Source of the DNA: Streptomyces chartreusis
Lineage (GTDB): Bacteria > Actinomycetota > Actinomycetes > Streptomycetales > Streptomycetaceae
Direction: 5' to 3'
Assembly: GCF_008704715.1 (NCBI RefSeq)
Contig: NZ_CP023689.1
Coordinates: 7,316,001-7,380,000 of the forward strand
Length of the DNA: 64,000 bases
Shown here: positions 1 through 8,092 of the stretch, in pieces
How positions within the stretch are numbered: the stretch's first letter is position 1
Layout: each line of letters starts with the position of its first letter
The notes under the pieces: generated by a model
What the model was told of the DNA's origin: nothing
Databases searched by the model: none
Seen by the model: the letters and a program-made list of their open reading frames with translations, nothing else
Made by a program: the position numbers and the translations under genes

Positions 1-626
1 GCGCAGGAGGCCGCCAGGCCCTCCAGGTCGCGGATGTCGGGGTGGATCGACTGCGAGGGCGGTGGCAGGGCCGCCGCGCGGGCGGCCACGACGACGCGCG
101 AGCGGCACCAGTCGAGGCCCGCGTCGCCGCGTACGCCCAGGTCGGCCCGTAGATCCGCCTCGCCCAGCGAGATGCCGCGCAGGCTGGGGTGGGCGGTGGC
201 GATCGCGTGGGCGCGTTCGATGCCCAGGGCCGATTCCAGGAGGGCGTGCAGCGGGGTCGTGCCCGGAGCGGTGGGCGGGGTGGTCTGGGCGAGGTGGATG
301 ATCTGCTCGGCGGAGGTCACCTTCGGCAGGCGCAGCGCGGCCAGGCCGGGCAGGGCGGCCAGGATCGAGAGGTCCTTCACCCCCGGAGGGGTGTCCAGGG
401 CGTTGACCCGGACATGGACGGGGACGGGGTGCTCCGGGTCCGCGAGCAGGTCGGCCGTGGCCGCCCTGGCGTAGTCCTTGCGGTCCGGGGCGACGGCGTC
501 CTCCAGGTCGACGATGACGACGTCGGCACCGGACAGGAGAGCCTTGGCCACCACACGCGGGCGGTCGCCGGGGGCGTACAGCCAGGTCAGGGGGTAGGCG
601 GCGGCGGTCCTCGCCCGGACGGTCAC
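1..626 (-). CDS. HpcH/HpaI-CitE family CoA-ester lyase, 3' part outside window
   Basis: Partial gene: the GTG start is at 626 and the reading frame stays open to the left edge, giving about 208 residues. Near the N-terminus I read LYAPGDRPR and the DLEDAV motif. Further on come VRVN, LLESALGI (the metal-binding Glu of the family) and GEADLRADLG, then an IHPDIRDLEGL stretch. These are hallmarks of CitE-like lyases that cleave citramalyl-, malyl- or hydroxymethylglutaryl-CoA-type thioesters with Mg2+. The start overlaps the stop of the upstream CoA-transferase by 4 bp (GTGA), so it is the last gene seen of the seven-gene minus-strand operon. A CaiB-type transferase followed by a CitE-type lyase suggests CoA activation then cleavage of a hydroxy-dicarboxylate; the substrate cannot be read from sequence. 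Confidence 0.85.
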   Translation of the reverse strand, partial: MTVRARTAAAYPLTWLYAPGDRPRVVAKALLSGADVVIVDLEDAVAPDRKDYARAATADLLADPEHPVPVHVRVNALDTPPGVKDLSILAALPGLAALRLPKVTSAEQIIHLAQTTPPTAPGTTPLHALLESALGIERAHAIATAHPSLRGISLGEADLRADLGVRGDAGLDWCRSRVVVAARAAALPPPSQSIHPDIRDLEGLAASC

Positions 627-1843
627 AGGGCGCCTTCCTCGCGCAGCGCCGCCAGGTCGGCGGGGGTCAGGCCCAGGCCGGTGAGGATCTCCTCGGTGTC
701 CGCGCCGTGCGGGCGGCCGGTCCAGCGGATCGTGCCGGGCGTGGCGGAGAGCCGGAAGAGGACGTTCTGCATGCGGAGCGGGCCGAGTTCGGGGTCCTCG
801 ACGGTGGTGATGGTGTCCAGGGCCGCGTACTGCGGGTCCGTCATCACATCGCGTACGTCCTGGATCGGGGCCACCGCCGCCTCCGCCTTCTCGAAGGCGG
901 CCAGGACGTCGGCACGGGTGTGGCGGGCGATCCAGCCGCCGACGGCCCGGTCGAGTACGTCGGCGTGCCGGGCCCGGTCGGCGCCGGTCGCGAACCACGG
1001 CTCGTCGATCAGATCCGGCCGTCCCACCAGGTGCATCACGCGCTCGGCGATCGACTGGGCGGAGGTGGAGACGGCGACCCAGCTGCCGTCCGCCGTGCGG
1101 TAGGTGTTGCGCGGGGCGTTGTTGGCGGAGCGGTTGCCGGTGCGTTCCTGGACGTAGCCGAGCTGGTCGAACCAGGTCGCCTGGGGGCCGAGGGCCAGCA
1201 GCATCGGCTCGATCAGCGCCATGTCGACGACCTGGCCCTCGCCAGTGCGTTCGCGCGCTGCCAGGGCCGTCATCACCGCGTACGCCGTCGCCAGGCCCGC
1301 GATCGAGTCGGCCAGGCCGAACGGCGGCAGCGTCGGGGGCGCGTCCGGTTCGCCGGTGAGGGCCGCGAAGCCGCTCATCGCCTCGGCGAGGGTGCCGAAG
1401 CCGGGGCGGTGGGCATAGGGCCCGAACTGGCCGAAGCCGGTGACGCGGGTGAGGATCAGGCGGGGGTTGGCGGCGGAGAGCTCGGGCCAGCCGAGGTCCC
1501 ACTTCTCCAGGGTGCCGGGGCGGAAGTTCTCGATGACGACGTCCGCAGTCGCGGCGAGACGCAGCAGGGTGGCCCGGCCGCCGGGCTTGGACAGATTCAG
1601 GGTGATCGTGCGCTTGTTGCGGCCGAGGACCTTCCACCACAGGCCCACGCCGTCCTTCGACGGGCCGTGCCCGCGGGAGGGGTCGGGCCGGTCGGGGTGC
1701 TCGACCTTGACGACCTCCGCGCCGTAGTCGCCGAGCATCGTGGCGGCGAGGGGGCCCGCGAAGAGGGTCGCCAGGTCGAGGACGCGCAGGCCGGTGAGGG
1801 GAGCGGCGGGAAGGGGGCGGGTCTCGGTGCCGGGGGCGCTCAT
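623..1843 (-). CDS. CaiB/BaiF (class III) CoA-transferase
   Basis: About 406 residues from the ATG at 1843 (MSAPGTETRP), which overlaps the ribokinase stop as ATGA. The N-terminus has GLRVLDLATLFAGPLAA and the conserved DYGAEVVKVEHP. Then come the KRTITLNLSKPGGR and ADVVIENFRPGTLEKWDLG segments typical of class III CoA-transferases; the catalytic Asp in this family lies in the following region. Length matches the family (about 400). It should move CoA from a donor thioester to a carboxylic acid. The neighbouring CitE-like lyase suggests an itaconate-, mesaconate-, citramalate- or malate-like acid, but that is inference. A longer in-frame start exists upstream, but it would run deep into rbsK and is rejected. 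Confidence 0.88.
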   Translation of the reverse strand: MSAPGTETRPLPAAPLTGLRVLDLATLFAGPLAATMLGDYGAEVVKVEHPDRPDPSRGHGPSKDGVGLWWKVLGRNKRTITLNLSKPGGRATLLRLAATADVVIENFRPGTLEKWDLGWPELSAANPRLILTRVTGFGQFGPYAHRPGFGTLAEAMSGFAALTGEPDAPPTLPPFGLADSIAGLATAYAVMTALAARERTGEGQVVDMALIEPMLLALGPQATWFDQLGYVQERTGNRSANNAPRNTYRTADGSWVAVSTSAQSIAERVMHLVGRPDLIDEPWFATGADRARHADVLDRAVGGWIARHTRADVLAAFEKAEAAVAPIQDVRDVMTDPQYAALDTITTVEDPELGPLRMQNVLFRLSATPGTIRWTGRPHGADTEEILTGLGLTPADLAALREEGAL

Positions 1844-2733
1844 GACGCGTACGCCTCCTCGATCTCGGGGCGGTACGGCATCGCGACCGAGGCGCCCTCC
1901 CGCTGGACCGACAGCGCGGCCGCCGCGGCCGCCCACTTCAGGGCGTCCGGCATGGGGCGCCCCTCGCCGAGCGCCACCGCGAGCGCGCCGACGAAGGTGT
2001 CGCCGGCGCCGGTGGAGTCGACGGCGGTGACCTTCGGGGCGGGCACGGTCAGGGGTTCGGCGCCGCGGGTGACGTAGAGGCTGCCGGCGGCGCCGAGGGT
2101 GACGACCACCTCGGGGACCTGGTCCAGCAGCGCGGTGGCCGCCTCGCGGGGGTCGGTGCGGCCGGTGAGGGCGGTGGCTTCGTGCTCGTTGGGCACCAAC
2201 AGGTCGACCGTGGCGAGGAGTTCGCGCGGGAGGGACCGGGCGGGGGAGGGGGTGAGGATCGTACGGACGTCGTGGCGGCGGGCCGCCTGGGCGCCGGCGA
2301 GGACGGCGGGGAGCGGGATCTCCAGCTGGAGCAGCAGGGTGCCGGCGGCGGCGATGACGCCCTCGTCGCCGGGGCTGAGGTGGTCCAGCGTGCCGTTCGC
2401 GCCGGGGATCACGACGATCGCGTTGCCGCCCTCGTCGTCCACGACGATGTGCGCGGTGCCGGAGGCGCCCTCGGCCGTGCGGAGGTCGTCGGTGTCCACG
2501 CCGGAGTGCTCGAGGTTGGCGCGCAGGCGGGTGCCGAAGGCGTCGTTGCCGACCGCGCCGATCATCGAGACCAGGCCGCCCGCGCGGGCCGCCGCGATGG
2601 CCTGGTTGGCGCCCTTGCCGCCGGGGATCGTGCGGAAGTCCCGGCCCGTCACGGTCTCGCCGCGCTGCGGGGCCTTCTCGACGTAGGTGACGAGGTCCAT
2701 GTTCGTGCTGCCGAGCACGACGATGTCGGTCAT
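1840..2733 (-). CDS. rbsK: Ribokinase (PfkB family)
   Basis: 297 residues, ATG at 2733 overlapping the preceding ARH stop (ATGA). It has the PfkB sugar-kinase layout: N-terminal VVLGSTNMDLVTYV, the PfkB signature IPGGKGANQAIAAARAGG around residues 40-57, and the C-terminal STGAGDTFVGALAV anion hole with catalytic Asp near residue 247. These match ribokinase, which phosphorylates D-ribose to ribose 5-phosphate; other PfkB nucleoside or sugar kinases cannot be excluded. Its place directly after four ARH-family hydrolases is informative, because those enzymes cleave ribosyl N- or O-glycosidic bonds, so a kinase for the freed ribosyl product would make sense. No ribose transporter or LacI repressor is beside it, unlike classical rbs operons. 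Confidence 0.9.
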   Translation of the reverse strand: MTDIVVLGSTNMDLVTYVEKAPQRGETVTGRDFRTIPGGKGANQAIAAARAGGLVSMIGAVGNDAFGTRLRANLEHSGVDTDDLRTAEGASGTAHIVVDDEGGNAIVVIPGANGTLDHLSPGDEGVIAAAGTLLLQLEIPLPAVLAGAQAARRHDVRTILTPSPARSLPRELLATVDLLVPNEHEATALTGRTDPREAATALLDQVPEVVVTLGAAGSLYVTRGAEPLTVPAPKVTAVDSTGAGDTFVGALAVALGEGRPMPDALKWAAAAAALSVQREGASVAMPYRPEIEEAYAS

Positions 2734-4124
2734 GGGCGAGGTGCCTCCCGGGGGGTGTGCTGGTGGGTGAGGTCGTGGGTGAGCCGGGCCAGTGCGTCGA
2801 AGCCGGTGCCGTTGAAGTCGGCGACGGAAGTGGCGAGGCGGTTCTTGAGGGGGGTCGTCCAGCGGTCGGGGAGGGCGGCGGGGGCGCCGGCGAGGAGGGC
2901 GGCGACGCTGCCCGCCGTGGCGCCGTTGGAGTCGGTGTCCCAGCCTCCCGAGACGGCTCGGCAGATGGAGCCGGTGAAGTCGCCGTTCGCGTGGGTGAGG
3001 GCGGCGGCGATCAGGGCGGTGTTGGGGACGGCGTGGACCCAGTGGTGGGTGTCCGCGTGGGTGGCGTGGAGTTCGTCGACGACGGTGTCGAAGTCCTCGT
3101 GGACACGGGCCAGTTGGACGGCGTGCCGCACGGCCTCCGCCAGCCGGGACCTCGGGGGGACCACCGTGAGGCCGGTGCGCAGACAGGCGTGGATGTCGTC
3201 CGGGGCGGTGGCCACCGCCGCCCGCGCGACGACCGCGGCGGTGAACATGGCCGCGTAGACGCCGTTGGCGGTGTGCGTGAGGGTGGCGTCGCGGTGGGCC
3301 TGTTCGGCGGCGGCACCGGGGTCGCCGGGGTTGGTCCAGCCGTGGACGTCCGCGCGGATGAGGGCGCCGATCCACTCGCGGAAGGGGTTGCGGTGGCGGG
3401 CCGTGTACGGGGGCTCGATGCCGAGGAGGAGGTTGCGGTACGCGACGCGCTCGGCGGTGAAGGTGCGGCCGGCCGGGAGCTCGTCCAGCCAGAGGCGGGC
3501 CACGTCGGTGGTGGTGAAGTCCCGGCCGTGGCGCTGGAGCAGGAGCAGGTCGAGCAGGGGGTAGTTGAGGTCGTCGTCCTCGGGCATCCCGTCGATGTTC
3601 TCGGCGAGGGAGGTGGGGGCGGAACGGCGGTTCCAGGGGTGGGCCGCGAGCAGTTCCGGGGGGACTCCCTTCGCCGTGAAGTACGAGTTCAGGGGCCGGT
3701 TGCCGGTGGCCGCTGCGAGCAGACGGATCCCTTCCAGGGGGAGCTTCTCGACGGGCTTGCCGAGCAGACAGCCGACGGCCCGGCCGAGCCAGGCGGCCTC
3801 GTAGCGGGACACGGCCGGAGCGGCCGGGGAGGCGGCCGGTGCGGGCCAGGACGGGCAGCTCGCCCTGATCCTCGCGAGGTCGGTGGGCTCCCGGTCCGCC
3901 AGCCTGCTCGGCAGGTCCGCCAGTTCGTCCAGCAGATCCTCCGCCAGGGTGCGCAGATATCTCGACGTGGGCTCCGGTGACGCCCCCGCGCGCAACGGCG
4001 CCTCCCGGCCGCCGGCCGCCCGCCACCTCGCCGCGATCCTCGACGGCTCCCGGCCGTCCAGGGCGGCCTGCCGAAGCTCGTGGCCGATCAGGTCCTCCGG
4101 CTGGACCCAGGTCAGTCGGAGCAC
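2730..4124 (-). CDS. ADP-ribosylglycohydrolase family protein (paralogue 4 in operon order)
   Basis: 464 residues from a GTG at 4124 (VLRLTWVQPEDL), chosen because it overlaps the end of the preceding ARH gene; a longer ATG frame would run 109 bp into that gene. Residues 1-105 are an extra N-terminal region, followed by the ARH fold from about 108 (YEAAWLGRAVGCLLGKPVEKLP). The first metal-site motif is PEDDDLNYP near residue 181 instead of TDDT, so the aspartates are kept but the Thr is not. The C-terminal metal motif is GGWDTDSNGAT, intact. This looks like a distinct ARH/DraG subfamily, probably an active Mg2+-dependent glycohydrolase. The 3' end overlaps rbsK as ATGA. Substrate unknown. Confidence 0.82.
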   Translation of the reverse strand: MLRLTWVQPEDLIGHELRQAALDGREPSRIAARWRAAGGREAPLRAGASPEPTSRYLRTLAEDLLDELADLPSRLADREPTDLARIRASCPSWPAPAASPAAPAVSRYEAAWLGRAVGCLLGKPVEKLPLEGIRLLAAATGNRPLNSYFTAKGVPPELLAAHPWNRRSAPTSLAENIDGMPEDDDLNYPLLDLLLLQRHGRDFTTTDVARLWLDELPAGRTFTAERVAYRNLLLGIEPPYTARHRNPFREWIGALIRADVHGWTNPGDPGAAAEQAHRDATLTHTANGVYAAMFTAAVVARAAVATAPDDIHACLRTGLTVVPPRSRLAEAVRHAVQLARVHEDFDTVVDELHATHADTHHWVHAVPNTALIAAALTHANGDFTGSICRAVSGGWDTDSNGATAGSVAALLAGAPAALPDRWTTPLKNRLATSVADFNGTGFDALARLTHDLTHQHTPREAPRP

Positions 4125-5287
4125 GGCCGGCCCTCCAGCGCCGCGAACGCCGCCTCGTGGGCGCGGCGCCGGCGTACGTCCCGGGCGTGGATCTCCCTCG
4201 TGACCTCGGTCAGGGTGCGGGGCGGTTCCCACAGGTCCAGTCGGCTGGCCTCCGCGACCGCCTTCGACCAGTCCTCGGGGACCGGTGAGCCGAGTGCGCC
4301 GGCGAGGGCGCCGGCCATCGTGGCGATGGAGTCGCAGTCGCGGCCGTAGTTGACGGCGCCCAGAACCGAGCGGCGGTGGTCGCCGCCCGCGATCAGCAGC
4401 ATGGCCAGGGCGACGGGGACTTCCTCGATGGCGTGCAGACGGGAGGGGCGCCGCGCGCCGAGGGAGGGCCGCCGGTAGTCGGGGCCGACCGTGTCGTACG
4501 GGGCGATCGCCTCCCGCAGCGGGATCAGCGCCGACTCGAAGTCCTGGTGGGCGCCCGCCACTTCGCAGACCTTCTCGATCGCCGTCCGCGTGCCGTCCTT
4601 CGCCAGCGACAGACAGGCCTCGATCACCGAGTCCGGTGTCGCCCCCGGCGCGCAGGCCGCCGCCACCGCCGCCGCGAAGACGCCCGCCGCCTCACGGCCG
4701 TACGACGACTGGTGGGCGCCCGCGATGTCCAGGGCCTCCGTGTACGCCGCCCTCGGGTCGGCCGCGTTGACCAGGCCGACCGGGGCCATGTACATCGCCG
4801 CACCGCAGTTGACGATGTTGCCGACGCCGGCCTCCCGCGGGTCCACATGGCCGTAGTGGATGCGGGCCACGAGCCACTTCTCGGCCAGGAAGACGCGGTG
4901 CAGGGGGAGTGCCTCCGCCTCCAGCTCCGGGATCCAGCGCGGGTTCGTCATCAGGTCCGGGACCAGGTGGTCGGCGACCGCGTACGCGTCGAGGTGGTCG
5001 CGGACGGAGCCGTAGACGCGGACCAGCGCGTGCGTCAGCAAGGTGTCGTCGGTGACGTGCCCGTCGCCCTTGTGGTACGGAGCGATGGGGCGGGCCGTAC
5101 GCCAGGCGTCGCCGTTCCACGGGCCGACGATGCCGTGCACCCGGCCGCCGTGGCGCTCGAGGATCTGGTCGGGGGAGTAGCCCTCCACCGGGCCGCCGAG
5201 GGCGTCGCCGACCGCCGCGCCGACCAGGGCGCCGGTGATCCGCTCGTCGAGACGCGGACCACTGCTTTCGTCTGCTTTGGGCGTCAT
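4112..5287 (-). CDS. ADP-ribosylglycohydrolase family protein (paralogue 3 in operon order)
   Basis: 391 residues from the ATG at 5287 (MTPKADESSG). An alternative ATG at 5299 overlaps the upstream stop but sits directly against the AGGAGG, which is too close for ribosome binding. The fold starts at residue 17 with ITGALVGAAVGDALGGPVEG. The metal site is VTDDTLLTHALV (TDDT at 79-82) and the C-terminal motif is VNYGRDCDSIATMAGALAGA. Both halves of the di-Mg site are therefore intact, so it should hydrolyse an ADP-ribosyl or other riboside bond. Of the four paralogues this one and the first look most canonical. It lacks the long N-terminal extension of its downstream neighbour. Confidence 0.88.
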   Translation of the reverse strand: MTPKADESSGPRLDERITGALVGAAVGDALGGPVEGYSPDQILERHGGRVHGIVGPWNGDAWRTARPIAPYHKGDGHVTDDTLLTHALVRVYGSVRDHLDAYAVADHLVPDLMTNPRWIPELEAEALPLHRVFLAEKWLVARIHYGHVDPREAGVGNIVNCGAAMYMAPVGLVNAADPRAAYTEALDIAGAHQSSYGREAAGVFAAAVAAACAPGATPDSVIEACLSLAKDGTRTAIEKVCEVAGAHQDFESALIPLREAIAPYDTVGPDYRRPSLGARRPSRLHAIEEVPVALAMLLIAGGDHRRSVLGAVNYGRDCDSIATMAGALAGALGSPVPEDWSKAVAEASRLDLWEPPRTLTEVTREIHARDVRRRRAHEAAFAALEGRPCSD

Positions 5288-5295
5288 GCCCCGAA

Positions 5296-6756
5296 TCATC
5301 CTCCTGGTCGGGCCGGTTGTGTGGCTTCCAGGAGTTCGGCGAGTTCCACCAGGTCGGTGCCGGTGAGGCGGGGGAGCACGCAGCCGGAGAGGGTGCGGCA
5401 GGTGTCGCGCCAGGACGTGGGGATCGACGCGCCGCCGCCCAGGGCGCCGGTCAGCGCGCCGGCCAGGGCCGGTGCGGAGTCGGCGACGCGGGAGAGGCAC
5501 GCGGCTGCGGGTACCGCCTCGGCGATACGGCCGTCGGAGGCGACCGTGAGGGCGAGGGCGACCGGGACCGTCTCGGCGGCGGCGATGCCGTAGCTGTAGA
5601 CGTGGTCGACGATCTGGTGTTCCAGGAGGGGGATCAGGGCGAAGGCGCTGTCGGCGGTCCGGGCGAGGTGCAGGGCGTGGCGGGCGTTCCGGCCGATCTC
5701 CGTCTCCTCGGGGAGTTCGGCGAGCGCGGCTGTCACACAGGCCGTGGTGTTCGCGCCGGTCAGGGCCAGGGACACGGCCGCCGCCATCGCCCTCGCGCCG
5801 TGCACTCCGTCGCCGTCCTGGGTGTAGCGGGCGTCGAACTCGGCGAGGTCGGCGGCGCGGTGGGGGTCGCCGGGGTGGGCCACAGCGAGGACGCAGGCGC
5901 GGATGCAGGCGGCGTCGTCGAAGTAGTGCGGGTTGTCGTGGCCGGTGGCGGGTGGACGCAGGCCGGTGGCGAGGTTGCCGAGGCCGGCGCGGACGGAGAT
6001 GCGGGCGCGCAGGGGGAGGATGGCCGACTCGATCTCCGGGGCGCGGTCGGCTGCGGCGGCCACCTCGCTGGCGACGGCGTTCCAGGTGAGGTCGATGGCG
6101 GCTCGGGTGCGGCGTTCCCGGCTGAGGTCGCCGAGGGCCGTGTCGTCGCCGGCTCTCAGTACGGCTTCGGCGGCGAAGGTCGCCCATTCCGCGTCGTCGG
6201 AGGGGCCGAGGCGGAGGGGTTCGGGGGGCTGGTTGAGGGCGATCGGCACGGGGAGGGTGGTGGTCGCGTTCTGCTCGGCGAAGGTGTCGAGTTCCCGGGT
6301 GAGGCGGCGGGTCCATTCCGGCATGCGGGCGGCACGGTGGCGGGCGGCGGGCCAGCCGGCGGCGTCGCCTGCGGCGAGGCCGAGGAGGAGACCGAGGACA
6401 CGCTGCCCGGCCTCGGCTCCGCCTTCGGCCTGCTGTTTTCCACCCGCGCCGCCTGTGCGGCTTTCGTCGTCGGGTGCGGGTGGCCGTGGTGGGGACTGCT
6501 CGCCGTCGGCGACTGCGGGCGGGTGGGGCGGGGGCGTTCGCAGGTCACCCGGGGCCGTGAGCAGTGTGGGGCCTGTGTCGTCAGGGGCGTTCGGGGTCGG
6601 GAGTGGGGCGGGTCCGGTGTCGGGGGAGTCGGTCGGGGGCGTCAGTGGTGCGGGCTCTGTGTCCGTGGGGGTCGGGGAGTGGGTCAGGAGGGCGTGGTCG
6701 GCTTCCGGTGGGGGAGTTGTCGAGGTCGCCTCGTCCCATGGGGTCGGTGGTGTCAT
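5296..6756 (-). CDS. ADP-ribosylglycohydrolase-like protein with disordered N-terminus and degenerate metal site (paralogue 2)
   Basis: 486 residues, ATG at 6756 overlapping the preceding ARH stop (ATGA). Residues 1 to about 105 are low-complexity, rich in Pro, Thr, Asp and Glu, and look unstructured. The ARH domain then begins GLLLGLAAGDAAGWPAARH. The first metal motif reads GPSDDAEW instead of TDDT. The C-terminal motif reads LSRVADSAPALAG where paralogues have GRDxDS/T, so one of the two metal-binding aspartates is gone. A short insertion (residues NATTTLPVPIALNQPPEPLR) precedes the first motif. I infer reduced or altered catalysis, perhaps a ligand-binding pseudoenzyme or a partner of the other paralogues. 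Operon position argues it is expressed. Confidence 0.8.
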   Translation of the reverse strand: MTPPTPWDEATSTTPPPEADHALLTHSPTPTDTEPAPLTPPTDSPDTGPAPLPTPNAPDDTGPTLLTAPGDLRTPPPHPPAVADGEQSPPRPPAPDDESRTGGAGGKQQAEGGAEAGQRVLGLLLGLAAGDAAGWPAARHRAARMPEWTRRLTRELDTFAEQNATTTLPVPIALNQPPEPLRLGPSDDAEWATFAAEAVLRAGDDTALGDLSRERRTRAAIDLTWNAVASEVAAAADRAPEIESAILPLRARISVRAGLGNLATGLRPPATGHDNPHYFDDAACIRACVLAVAHPGDPHRAADLAEFDARYTQDGDGVHGARAMAAAVSLALTGANTTACVTAALAELPEETEIGRNARHALHLARTADSAFALIPLLEHQIVDHVYSYGIAAAETVPVALALTVASDGRIAEAVPAAACLSRVADSAPALAGALTGALGGGASIPTSWRDTCRTLSGCVLPRLTGTDLVELAELLEATQPARPGG

Positions 6757-7820
6757 CGGGCGGCCCCTTCGCGTGCGGAGGGTGCCTCGGCCGGTGTGAG
6801 GCCGCCGGTCACCCACTTTCTGTCCTCGCCCGGGACCAGGAGTTCCGCCACGTCCAGTACGTGGTGTCCGGCCATCGACGGCAGGCAGCTGCCACGGGCC
6901 GGGCCGATCGCCGCCGCCCAGTCCGCGGGGATCGCCGACTCGCCCTGGGTCGCGCCCGCCAGTGCCCCGGCCACCGCCGCCGTCGTATCGGCGTCGCGGC
7001 CCATGTTCACCGCCGTCAGCACCGCCTGGACGAAGTCGCCGTCCGCCGCCGCGTACGCACCGAAGGCGAGCGCGACCGCCTCGGGGGCCAGGTCGGTCCA
7101 CGGGTAGCCGCCGATCACGACGGCGGAGCGGACCGCGCGTTCGCCGCGGTGGGCGACCGCGACCGCCCGGCGCAGGGAGCGGGCCGTCCAGGAGTCGTCC
7201 GGGACCACGGCGAGGGCCGAGGCGACCACGGCGATCGTCGGCGCCCCCGCCATCGCCGCGGCGACCCCAGCCGCCACCGCCTGGCCGCCGTAGATGCCCT
7301 CGCCGTCATGGCTGACCGAGCCGTCGATCGCGACCAGGCGAGCCGCCTCGGCGGGGCGGCCGGCGGCGAAGACGCCGAAAGGCGCCGCCCGCATCGCGAG
7401 ACCGTCGCTCCAGGCATGCCGGTGCTGGGCGGAGATGGGCGCGGCCAGACCCCGGCGCAGGTTCTCCAGCGTGCCGCGCTCGCTGAAGCCCGCGCCCCGG
7501 AAGGGGCCCTCGGCCCGGTCCGCGATCCACTCGTGCCAGGCCGCCTCCACATGGGCCGGCGTGAGGGCCGATCCGTGCCGGGCCAGGAGGAGTCCCGAGA
7601 AGATCGCGTACTCGGTGTCGTCCGTGCCCGAGGGGTTGTCGGTGACGAATCCCGTCACCCGGCCCCAGCGGGCCCGGATCTCCGAGGGCTTCATGTTCTC
7701 CGCGGGAGCGCCGAGCGCGTCGCCGACCGCCAGGCCCAGCAGCGCGCCGCGCGCCCGTCGGCGCAGTTCGGCGGCGTCCCCGGGCGTCGGAACCGAGGGG
7801 ATGCAGGCGATCGATGCCAT
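6753..7820 (-). CDS. ADP-ribosylglycohydrolase family protein (paralogue 1, first gene of operon)
   Basis: 355 residues from the ATG at 7820, preceded by GGAGGAG at a good distance; an ATG 27 bp upstream has no ribosome-binding site. The ARH core starts near residue 24 (GALLGLAVGDALGAPAENMK). The metal motif GTDDTEYA lies at about 65-72, a SHDGEGIYGG loop is in the middle, and the C-terminal motif is NMGRDADTTAAVAGALAGA. All expected metal ligands are present. ARH enzymes remove ADP-ribose or related ribosyl groups from proteins or small molecules in the cytoplasm. It is the promoter-proximal gene of a run in which almost every junction overlaps, so the seven products are probably made together. 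Confidence 0.88.
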   Translation of the reverse strand: MASIACIPSVPTPGDAAELRRRARGALLGLAVGDALGAPAENMKPSEIRARWGRVTGFVTDNPSGTDDTEYAIFSGLLLARHGSALTPAHVEAAWHEWIADRAEGPFRGAGFSERGTLENLRRGLAAPISAQHRHAWSDGLAMRAAPFGVFAAGRPAEAARLVAIDGSVSHDGEGIYGGQAVAAGVAAAMAGAPTIAVVASALAVVPDDSWTARSLRRAVAVAHRGERAVRSAVVIGGYPWTDLAPEAVALAFGAYAAADGDFVQAVLTAVNMGRDADTTAAVAGALAGATQGESAIPADWAAAIGPARGSCLPSMAGHHVLDVAELLVPGEDRKWVTGGLTPAEAPSAREGAAR

Positions 7821-7973
7821 ACGCGGCCTCTCCTCCGGGGGCTCCACCCAGGGCGCGGAGCCCTTTGCGGATGTGTCCCACCGTCGGCGGTTGACCTGAG
7901 CCTCGGAAGCCTCAGAGTCACCCGGTCGACATTTGTGCGCACCCTTACACGAATGAGCGTTCTAGGTAAAACC

Positions 7974-7992
7974 GCAGGTTAGACGAGCCTTT
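7974..7992. promoter_or_regulatory. Weak DtxR/IdeR-type iron-box candidate
   Basis: The 19-mer beginning GCAGGTTAGACGAGCC matches the actinobacterial DtxR/IdeR/DmdR consensus (TTAGGTTAGGCTAACCTAA) at about 12 of 19 positions, mainly in the left half-site AGGTTAG. It lies about 100 bp upstream of the VIT-family transporter, where iron control would make sense, and also upstream of the divergent ARH operon. The match is modest and could be chance. Confidence 0.22.
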
Positions 7993-8032
7993 CCTTGCTG
8001 GCGAGGTGGAATTTCCCGGCGTAGATTTGGCG

Positions 8033-8060
8033 TTGTCAAAGAGTAGAACGCGTCTAAAGA
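8033..8060 (+). promoter_or_regulatory. Candidate promoter for the VIT-family gene
   Basis: TTGTCA (8033-8038) and TAAAGA (8055-8060) are separated by 16 bp and lie 33 bp before the ATG at 8093. The -35 is one base from TTGACA and the -10 is weak. The segment 7950-8065 is clearly more AT-rich than flanking coding DNA. Confidence 0.35.
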
Positions 8061-8092
8061 CAGCCTTGCCTGAGTACCTGGGGGACACCTTC

